A DNA stretch of 64,000 bases from Ardenticatenaceae bacterium (GTDB lineage: Bacteria > Chloroflexota > Anaerolineae > Promineifilales > Promineifilaceae), in the NCBI GenBank assembly GCA_020634495.1, contig JACKBR010000015.1, positions 1 through 64,000 of the forward strand. The letters are read 5' to 3'. Shown one piece after another: positions 58,012-64,000 of this stretch; positions within the stretch are counted from its first letter, which is position 1; every line of letters begins with the position of its first letter. The notes below the pieces were generated by a model. The model worked only from the letters and a program-made list of their open reading frames with translations, ran no database searches and was not told where the DNA came from. Made by a program: the position numbers and the translations under genes.

Positions 58012-58959
58012 ATGAAAGAAATCCAAAGCTTTGCCCAGACGTTGGTTGATAATGTTGAAAAAGTGATCATTGGCAAACGGCCGAATTTAGAGCTGCTTGT
58101 TGTGGCCTTGCTGTGCGAGGGGCATACCTTGCTGGAGGATGTGCCTGGCGTGGGCAAGACGATGCTGGCGCGGGCCTTTGCCGTCAGCCTGGGCATTCAG
58201 TTTAAGCGGCTGCAATGCACCCCCGACCTGCTGCCCAACGACGTGACCGGCGTTTCTATTTTTGACCAGCAAAAGCAGGGCTTTACCTTTGTGCCTGGCC
58301 CGGTTTTTACCAATATTTTGCTGGCCGACGAGATCAATCGGGCCACGCCGCGCACCCAATCTGCCCTACTGGAGGCGATGGGCGAGCGGCAGGTGACGGT
58401 AGACGGGGTGACGCATGAATTGGAACGGCCGTTTTTTGTCATGGCCACCCAAAATCCCGTTGAATACGAAGGCACCTTCCCCCTGCCAGAAGCCCAGCTA
58501 GACCGCTTTTTTATGAAGCTGAGCCTGGGCTACCTGGATGAAGCCAACGAAAGCCAGATGCTGCTCAATTTAGGCGGCGTCCATCCCATCGAAAGTTTGG
58601 CACAGGTGGTGGATGGCAACGAACTGCCTCGCCTGGCGCGGCGGGTCTGGGAGGTACACGTGGATGAAACCATTCGGGATTACATCATCCGGCTGGTGTT
58701 TGCCACCCGGCGGCACAAAGACCTCATTTTGGGAGCCAGCCCACGCGGCAGCCACGCCCTCTACCGGGGCATTCAGGCATATGCCGCCCTGCACGGCCGC
58801 GACTACACCCTGCCCGACGACGTGAAAACGCTGGCCCCCGTTATTTTGTCCCACCGCTGCCTCATCCATCCCGAAAGCGCCCTGCGCGGCCACACCCATG
58901 TGGGCATCCTGAAAGAAATTATGGATGCCACACCGCTGGATATTGGTGAGTTAGAATAA
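58012..58959 (+). CDS. MoxR-family AAA+ ATPase
   Basis: 315 residues. Walker A EDVPGVGKTMLARAFA, Walker B ILLADEINRATPRTQSALLEAMGE, sensor 1 MATQNPVEYEGTFPLPEAQLDRFFMK and ASPRGSHALYRGIQAYAAL near the C-terminal domain. MoxR ATPases act as chaperones with VWA/DUF58 partners. ATG 58012 is preferred; upstream codons lack a ribosome-binding site. Partners DUF58 and DUF4129 follow on the same strand. Confidence 0.93.
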   Translation: MKEIQSFAQTLVDNVEKVIIGKRPNLELLVVALLCEGHTLLEDVPGVGKTMLARAFAVSLGIQFKRLQCTPDLLPNDVTGVSIFDQQKQGFTFVPGPVFTNILLADEINRATPRTQSALLEAMGERQVTVDGVTHELERPFFVMATQNPVEYEGTFPLPEAQLDRFFMKLSLGYLDEANESQMLLNLGGVHPIESLAQVVDGNELPRLARRVWEVHVDETIRDYIIRLVFATRRHKDLILGASPRGSHALYRGIQAYAALHGRDYTLPDDVKTLAPVILSHRCLIHPESALRGHTHVGILKEIMDATPLDIGELE

Positions 58960-58964
58960 TTTGT

Positions 58965-59022
58965 GACTGGAGATTGGAGATTGAGCAACTCAAAATCTCC
59001 AATCTCCAGTCTCCAATCTCCC
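58965..59022. repeat. GACTGGAGATT-family inverted repeat, copy 4
   Basis: GACTGGAGATTGGAGATTGAG and CAATCTCCAGTCTCCAATCT around ACTCAAAAT. It fills the gap between the MoxR stop and the DUF58 start. Confidence 0.85.
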
Positions 59023-59028
59023 ACAAAA

Positions 59029-60330
59029 ATGGGTAATTTTTCCGCTTTAATCGTTATCCTCCTCCTGCTGGCCTTCTACTTGCAGGTCGATTTTATTTTT
59101 TACGTCATTTACGTCAGCGTGGGGATTTATGCCTGGGGGCGCTGGCTGCTGCCGCGCACGGTGAACCATTTGCACAGCAAGCGGCAGTACGACGCGCATG
59201 TTTTTTGGGGCGAAGTGGTTCCCGTTTCCATTCAACTGAGCAATTCGGGGCGGCTGCCCATCCCCTGGATTCAGGCTGAGGAAAGCGTGGCTACCCAGCT
59301 AAAGCATGGCCCACCGCTGCATCAGGTGGTTTCGTTGAAACGCCGGGAAACGGCCGAATTCCACTACAAAATCATCGCCCGCCGCCGGGGTTATTACCAG
59401 CTTGGCCCGCTGCGGCTCACCACGGGCGATCTGTTTGGCATCAATCCAGAAATGGTTGCCTTCCTCCCCGCCGATTATCTCACCGTCTATCCGCGCCTCA
59501 CCCCGCTTAGCCAGCTTGGGCTACCCTCCCGCCTGCCGTTTGGCACGGTGGCCAGCCACCAGCGGCTGTTTGAAGACCCGGCACGGCCGTTGGGCATCCG
59601 GGACTTTCGCTCTGGGGATACCCTCCGGCAGATAAATTGGAAGGCCAGCGCCCACCGCGCCAGCAGTGGCCACACACGGCAGCTTATGGTGAAGACGTTC
59701 CAGCCAGCGATTTCATTAGAAACGGCCGTTTTGCTCAATCTCCACACGGCTGACTATCAATTTGGCAACCGGCAAGATGTGGCGGAATGGGCCATTGAAG
59801 TGGCCGCGTCGCTGGCGGCGCATCTGGTAAACCAGCGGCAAAGCGTGGGACTCATCACCAACGGCATTGACCCACTGGCCAACAGCCAGCACGGTTTTGA
59901 TGAAACCACCGGACGGCTGCTGCGACCCAGCCACAGCGTCATTCAAGCCGAGCCAGCGGCGTTTATTCCACCAGCCATTCCCCCGCGAAACGGCCGTGCC
60001 CATCTCATCAAGATTTTAGAACGGCTGGCCCGCATTGAAGCCGAAGAAACAGTGCCATTTACGCAATGGGCGGCCACCGCCTGCCTGCATTTGAACTGGG
60101 GCGTTACGATTTTGGCCATCACCGCCAATGGCAACGAAGCGGTTTGCCAACGGCTGCACGGGCTGGTGCGGGCCGGCTTTAACCCCATTCTCCTCACGAT
60201 GGAGCCAGATAATAATTTTGGGCTGGTGCGGGAACGCGCCCGGCGGCTGGGGTTTGCCGCCTACAACGTGGCCCAGCCCAAAGATTTAGACCATTGGCGA
60301 CGGCCGTACCGGGCTGGGGTGATGACATGA
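59029..60330 (+). CDS. DUF58 domain protein
   Basis: 433 residues. Two N-terminal membrane helices (SALIVILLLLAFYLQVDFIFYVIYVSVGIY), then a beta domain (PVSIQLSNSGRLPIPWIQAEE) and the DUF58 domain with its signature FEDPARPLGIRDFRSGDTLRQINWKASAH, usually VWA-like. An upstream ATG in the repeat would add a tail encoded by it, so I start at 59029. It is the MoxR partner. The stop overlaps the next gene's start (ATGA). Confidence 0.92.
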   Translation: MGNFSALIVILLLLAFYLQVDFIFYVIYVSVGIYAWGRWLLPRTVNHLHSKRQYDAHVFWGEVVPVSIQLSNSGRLPIPWIQAEESVATQLKHGPPLHQVVSLKRRETAEFHYKIIARRRGYYQLGPLRLTTGDLFGINPEMVAFLPADYLTVYPRLTPLSQLGLPSRLPFGTVASHQRLFEDPARPLGIRDFRSGDTLRQINWKASAHRASSGHTRQLMVKTFQPAISLETAVLLNLHTADYQFGNRQDVAEWAIEVAASLAAHLVNQRQSVGLITNGIDPLANSQHGFDETTGRLLRPSHSVIQAEPAAFIPPAIPPRNGRAHLIKILERLARIEAEETVPFTQWAATACLHLNWGVTILAITANGNEAVCQRLHGLVRAGFNPILLTMEPDNNFGLVRERARRLGFAAYNVAQPKDLDHWRRPYRAGVMT

Positions 60331-62036
60331 GTTTGAAATCTGTGGAACAGGAAACGGCCGTTTCCCCGCCAGACCCGTTCACCTCCATTGACGATCCCCG
60401 GCTGGCTTTCATCACCAACAAATGGTCGCGCACTGTGGTGCAGCCGCTGCTGATCAGCATCCTCATCACCGCCCTGCTCTCCGCCATTCTGGTGCTTGCC
60501 GAAATTATCACCGATGCCGTTTGGCTGCCGTTTAGCCTGTTTCTCTTCCTGGTGACCCTGGAGGGCTGTTACACCACCCTGTGGCTGCAACAGCCAGAAC
60601 GCCGCCTGCTAAACCACACCGCCTACCGCGCCGCCGAACTGCTGCTGCTGGCCCTGCTGCTGCGCGTTTTTGCCTGGACCGTCACCGGCAGTTGGCCCCA
60701 TTTGGCCGACATCCCACAGATTTTGCGCCTGCCGCAAACAATTTTTTTAGACGCCCCCTTCATCTTTATTGGCCTTCTGAGCCTGTTTGGCTGGAGCCAG
60801 GCCACCCATTTGGGCGTTACGTTTACCAATTTATCCATCGACCAGGCCGAGGTGCATTACTACACGCAACCCCTCAACCAGCGCGTTTCTAGCGACAAAC
60901 CCGTGCGTACCAATCGCGGCCAAATTGTGCTGACCTATTTTCGCCAATGGGTTGGCGGCGCGATGGTCTTGGCCTTGGTTACGGCCATGAGCAATTTTGA
61001 CGTGGTAGAGGTTTACCGGGGCAGTTCGCTGGCGCTGGCGCGGCTGGGGCTGCGTTCAGAGCTGCTGGTATTTTTGCTGCTCTATTTTTTGGCGGGTTTT
61101 GCCTTGCTTAGCCAGGCGCAGCTAGCTGCGATGAACGCCCGCTGGCTCATCAACGGGGTAAGGCGCACCGGGCGCGTGGAGCAAAGCTGGCATCGCTACA
61201 CCATTTGGCTGCTGGGTGGCATTGCTCTGGTGGCGGCTTTTTTGCCAATTGGCTCCACCTTCGCCATTGGCAATCTGTTGCAGGCGATTATTTGGGGCAT
61301 TTCTTCCGCAGCTTCCTTTATCCTGTCGCTGCTGTCCACGCTGCTGGCCCTGTTTTTGTCGCTTTTTTCTGGCGACCCGGTTCCGGAAACGACCGAGCCT
61401 TTGGTGCAGCCAACGCTGCCGCCTGTGCCCACGCCCACGCCAACGCCCATTCCTTCGGCGCTGCCCCCAGAAACGATTGACACTGGACTGATTGTTAGTT
61501 CGTTGTTTTGGGCGGTGGCTATTGTGATGAGCATTACGGCCGTTTCCTTTTTCTTGCGAGAACGGGGGGTTCGGTTGAATACGGCCGTTCTGCCCACCAT
61601 CTGGCAAAGGGTGTGGCAGTGGCTGCAAACGGCCTGGCGCGGAGCCAGCCACCAGGTGCGCGACTGGCAGCAAGCGGTTCAGGCCCGCATCCAGCGCAGC
61701 ACCAACGAGAAAGAAAGTGGCCAACCGCCCTGGCGTTTCATTCGCCTCAATTCACTCTCGCCCCGGGAACAAATCCGCTACTTTTACTTATCCACCGTCA
61801 AGCGAGCGGGCGACAAAGGGGTTCCGCGCCAGCGTGCCGAAACGCCGCTGGAGTATGCACAAGACTTGAAACAAAGCTGGCCGGAAGCGGAGGAAGATGT
61901 TGATGCCTTGACGGATGCGTTTTTAGAAGCGCGTTACGGCCGTTCCCCCATTGAGAAAGAAGATGTGAACCCCGTTAAAAAAAGGTGGCGTCAGGTCAAA
62001 TCGAACCTGCGCCGCCAGAGAGACAAATCAAACTGA
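60327..62036 (+). CDS. Membrane protein with C-terminal DUF4129
   Basis: 569 residues. Six or more membrane helices (about residues 28-55, 92-112, 130-150, 193-215, 230-255, 290-330), a Thr/Pro loop (PTPTPTPIPSALPPE), one more helix, then a cytoplasmic DUF4129 domain (REQIRYFYLSTVKRAGDKGV, RQRAETPLEYAQDLKQ, DVDALTDAFLEARYGR). This is the usual third member of MoxR-DUF58 clusters. ATG 60327 overlaps the stop of DUF58. Confidence 0.85.
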   Translation: MSLKSVEQETAVSPPDPFTSIDDPRLAFITNKWSRTVVQPLLISILITALLSAILVLAEIITDAVWLPFSLFLFLVTLEGCYTTLWLQQPERRLLNHTAYRAAELLLLALLLRVFAWTVTGSWPHLADIPQILRLPQTIFLDAPFIFIGLLSLFGWSQATHLGVTFTNLSIDQAEVHYYTQPLNQRVSSDKPVRTNRGQIVLTYFRQWVGGAMVLALVTAMSNFDVVEVYRGSSLALARLGLRSELLVFLLLYFLAGFALLSQAQLAAMNARWLINGVRRTGRVEQSWHRYTIWLLGGIALVAAFLPIGSTFAIGNLLQAIIWGISSAASFILSLLSTLLALFLSLFSGDPVPETTEPLVQPTLPPVPTPTPTPIPSALPPETIDTGLIVSSLFWAVAIVMSITAVSFFLRERGVRLNTAVLPTIWQRVWQWLQTAWRGASHQVRDWQQAVQARIQRSTNEKESGQPPWRFIRLNSLSPREQIRYFYLSTVKRAGDKGVPRQRAETPLEYAQDLKQSWPEAEEDVDALTDAFLEARYGRSPIEKEDVNPVKKRWRQVKSNLRRQRDKSN

Positions 62037-62094
62037 ATTGGCCTCCTTTTTCAGTTCATGATAAAAAAGCACGTTTTGATCTTTTCCCACTACG

Positions 62095-62198
62095 ACTGAA
62101 GCAAACTTCCTTCGACGGATAAAATAGGCCAACGTTTGCTTCAGTTTAAGCGTTTCGCGTTTAATCGCTTATCCGTCACTATTTTTTGGGCGAAACGC
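62095..62198. promoter_or_regulatory. Three interlocked inverted repeats upstream of ftcD
   Basis: ACTGAAGCAAAC (62095-62106) pairs with 62134-62145; GACGGATAA (62114-62122) with 62169-62177; GCGTTTCGC (62150-62158) with 62190-62198. Each pair is perfect and each interlocks with the next, so they cannot all pair as simple hairpins. Confidence 0.55.
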
Positions 62199-62219
62199 AC
62201 CTTTGCGGAGGCGGTTTCC

Positions 62220-62247
62220 GTAGGTCAATTTTTAAACATTGACCAAC
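62220..62247. repeat. Short palindrome shared with 48131-48159
   Basis: GTAGGTCAATTTTTAAACAT then TGACCAAC, the same element as in the cbiQ-cbiO gap but in opposite orientation. Confidence 0.7.
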
Positions 62248-62268
62248 ACGTAAGGAGTTTTTTTGACG

Positions 62269-63786
62269 ATGCAGCAGTTAGTCGAGTGTGTACCCAATTT
62301 TAGCGAAGGTCGGAATGCGGCCGTATACAATGAAATCGCCGACACCATCCAATCCGTGCGCGGCATTAATGTATTGGACGTTAGCGCTGACCCTGACCAC
62401 AACCGCACCGTCATCACCTTTGTTGGCGAGCCAGCCGATGTGGAAGAAGCTGCCTTTCGGGCCATCAGCAAAGCGTCTGAACTTATCAATTTAGATTATC
62501 ATGAAGGCGAACACCCGCGCATTGGGGCGACGGATGTGTGTCCTCTCATTCCTATTCGCGGCATCACCATACCGGAATGCGTGGCAATGGCCCAGCGGTT
62601 GGGGCAGCGCGTGGGGGATGAGTTGGGCATTGCCGTTTATTTGTACGGTGATGCTGCCAGCAACCCAGAACGGGAGAAGCTGTCAAAGATTCGCAAAGGG
62701 GAATACGAGCTTTGGAAGACCGAAATTGGCCATGACCCGGCACGCCAGCCCGATTTTGGACCGGCGGTGGCCAAGCCTTGGGGGGCAACGGTGATTGGGG
62801 TACGGCCGTTTCTCATTGCTTATAATCTCTACCTCAACAGCGGCAACGTGACCATTGCAGAAAAAATCGCCAGGAGCATTCGCTTTTCCAATGGCGGGCT
62901 GCGCTATGTGCAGGCCAAAGGATTTTTGGTGGAAGGCCAGGCGCAGGTGAGCATGAACCTGACCAATTTTGAGAAAACGGCCGTCTTCCAGGTGCAAGAA
63001 ATGGTGCGCCGCGAAGCCGAGCATTTTGGACTAACCATTACCAGAGCCGAATTAGTTGGCATGATTCCCCAAAAAGCGCTGATGGACAGCGCCAAATATT
63101 ATTTGCAGCTAGATGAAATGGCGGACGAACAGATATTGGAATATCGTCTGCGCGAAACCCAGGACGATCCTGACACCACGCCGTATGCGTTCTTAGAAGC
63201 GGTTGCCTCGAACCGGCCCACGCCAGGCGGCGGCTCGGTTGCGGCGCTGGCTGGCGCTTTGGCGGCCAGTCTGGCCCACATGGTGGCTGGGCTAACGGTG
63301 AATCGCAAAAAATATGCTGACGTGCAAGAAGTGGCAACGGCCGTTTTGGAAGAAGCCGCCACCCTGCGTGAACAACTTACGAGAGCGATAGCAGAAGATT
63401 CGGCTGCCTTTGACGCCGTAATGGCCGCTTTCCGCAGCAACGACCTGGCTGGCGCAGAGAAAGAGGCGCTGATTCAGCGAGCCACCATTGGCGCAGCCGA
63501 AGTGCCGCTGCACGTGGCCAAGTTGAGCTTCCGGGCGGCCCAACTGGCCGGAGAGCTGGCCAAAGTTGGCAATGTGAATGCCGTCACAGACGCCACGGCT
63601 GGGGTTTTATTGGCCCAGGCAGCGGTAGAAACGGCCGTTCTGAATGTAAAAATCAACGCGACAACAGTCACTGACAAGGCGCTGGTGCAAAGCTGGCAAA
63701 ATGAGATTGCCACGCTGCAACAAGACGTGGCGGCGCTGGTGCAAGCCATCAAAGCAACGGCGGCTGAGCGGGGAGGCTTTGCTTAA
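62269..63786 (+). CDS. ftcD: Glutamate formimidoyltransferase / formimidotetrahydrofolate cyclodeaminase
   Basis: 505 residues with the bifunctional layout. N-terminal formiminotransferase domain: ECVPNFSEGRNAAVYNEIADTI, DHNRTVITFVG, EHPRIGATDVCPLIPI and PWGATVIGVRPFLIAYN; C-terminal cyclodeaminase with LEAVASNRPTPGGGSVAALAGALAASLAHMVAGLT and ITDATAGVLLAQAAVETAVLNV-like sequence (NAVTDATAGV). It passes the formimino group from histidine breakdown to tetrahydrofolate, then deaminates it. AAGGAG lies 11 bases before ATG 62269. The downstream lipoprotein overlaps its stop codon. Confidence 0.93.
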   Translation: MQQLVECVPNFSEGRNAAVYNEIADTIQSVRGINVLDVSADPDHNRTVITFVGEPADVEEAAFRAISKASELINLDYHEGEHPRIGATDVCPLIPIRGITIPECVAMAQRLGQRVGDELGIAVYLYGDAASNPEREKLSKIRKGEYELWKTEIGHDPARQPDFGPAVAKPWGATVIGVRPFLIAYNLYLNSGNVTIAEKIARSIRFSNGGLRYVQAKGFLVEGQAQVSMNLTNFEKTAVFQVQEMVRREAEHFGLTITRAELVGMIPQKALMDSAKYYLQLDEMADEQILEYRLRETQDDPDTTPYAFLEAVASNRPTPGGGSVAALAGALAASLAHMVAGLTVNRKKYADVQEVATAVLEEAATLREQLTRAIAEDSAAFDAVMAAFRSNDLAGAEKEALIQRATIGAAEVPLHVAKLSFRAAQLAGELAKVGNVNAVTDATAGVLLAQAAVETAVLNVKINATTVTDKALVQSWQNEIATLQQDVAALVQAIKATAAERGGFA

Positions 63787-64000
63787 TGTCGCCTGTGGAT
63801 GAGATGAAACGGAAGCTATTTTGGTGGGGAACGGCCGTCCTCATCCTGCTGCTTACCGCCTGCCAACCAGCGGTGGCAGAACCAGCCAATTCTCAACTGG
63901 CCTCAGTGCAGCAGCCTGCCCCAACGCCCACCTTGCAACCGGCATTGGCCCAGCCTGTTGTGGAATACAGCGAACCGGCTCCGGCGGCGGAAATGCCCTC
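63786..64000 (+). CDS. Lipoprotein, 3' partial
   Basis: The start ATG at 63786 overlaps the ftcD stop (TAATG); ATG 63804 is the alternative. FWWGTAVLILLLTACQPA is a lipoprotein signal with lipobox LTAC, followed by a Pro/Ala/Gln-rich linker that runs to the end of the window. The functional domain is beyond the edge, so no role can be given. Confidence 0.65.
   Translation, partial: MSPVDEMKRKLFWWGTAVLILLLTACQPAVAEPANSQLASVQQPAPTPTLQPALAQPVVEYSEPAPAAEMP

Noticed and set aside
58963..59028. Upstream ATG of the DUF58 gene
   Set aside because: The extra residues are encoded by the GACTGGAGATT repeat; ATG 59029 gives the usual N-terminus.

Overview
The window is 64 kb of a bacterial chromosome, about 55% GC by impression, with 50-odd genes and short intergenic gaps rich in palindromic repeats. 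Gene content suggests a filamentous or anaerobic Chloroflexota (Anaerolineae-like) bacterium: CUT1 sugar transport with LacI regulators and cytoplasmic GH1/GH3 enzymes, Thr/Pro-rich lipoprotein linkers, a MoxR-DUF58-DUF4129 cluster, an HprK-related kinase with a PF14907-type nucleotidyltransferase, and no outer-membrane proteins. This placement is inference; there is no rRNA or tRNA gene to anchor it. The whole window carries one sequence signature: the octamer ACGGCCGT occurs about 135 times by my eye count (roughly one per 470 bp, about 1-2 expected from base composition), inside genes in all three frames and between genes.

Layout. 1-5.3 kb: end of a chelatase-like VWA protein, an alpha/beta hydrolase, a small membrane protein, a MarR regulator with a perfect palindromic operator, and a secreted alpha-amylase with a starch-binding domain. 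5.9-8.6 kb: a P2-type Ca2+ ATPase. 8.7-17.1 kb (minus strand): a glycoside-utilisation operon, binding protein - two permeases - clan GH-A lipoprotein - GH3 - GH1, with a LacI regulator upstream (17.3-18.3 kb) and a second, divergent LacI gene. 19.6-21.5 kb: MerR regulator and NAD(P)-binding epimerase behind a 19-bp-spacer MerR promoter. 21.5-25.4 kb: DUF309 protein, lectin-fold protein, degenerate metallo-beta-lactamase-fold protein, FmdB zinc ribbon, PH-domain protein. 25.5-35.9 kb: a two-component system, a Tat/lipoprotein sulfite-oxidase-like molybdoenzyme, an ABC exporter whose ATPase domain contains an in-frame palindromic repeat, an esterase, a PPC-like membrane protein, a secreted Asp/Cys repeat protein, two methyltransferases and a GNAT protein. 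36-45.4 kb: DUF2207 protein, two lipoproteins (one with an in-frame TGA, one Kelch), a frameshifted hybrid histidine kinase, a truncated lspA. 45.7-50.4 kb: prfC and a Fur-cbiMQO metal-uptake operon. 50.6-54.4 kb: the most unusual locus, two nearly identical 21-residue peptides between a divergent HprK-related kinase and a nucleotidyltransferase-fold protein, flanked by inverted repeats, with a decayed duplicate of the kinase 3' end nearby. 54.4-62 kb: DUF5693-like protein with a His-rich tract and several frameshifts, FGE-sulfatase-domain protein, an AT-rich orphan gene, MoxR-DUF58-DUF4129. 62.3-64 kb: formiminotransferase-cyclodeaminase and the start of a lipoprotein.

The candidate new biology is (i) the HIP1-like ACGGCCGT signature, (ii) the minimal leader-only peptide / kinase / nucleotidyltransferase cassette, and (iii) palindromic repeat families that sit inside coding sequences in frame or supply the first or last codons of genes.
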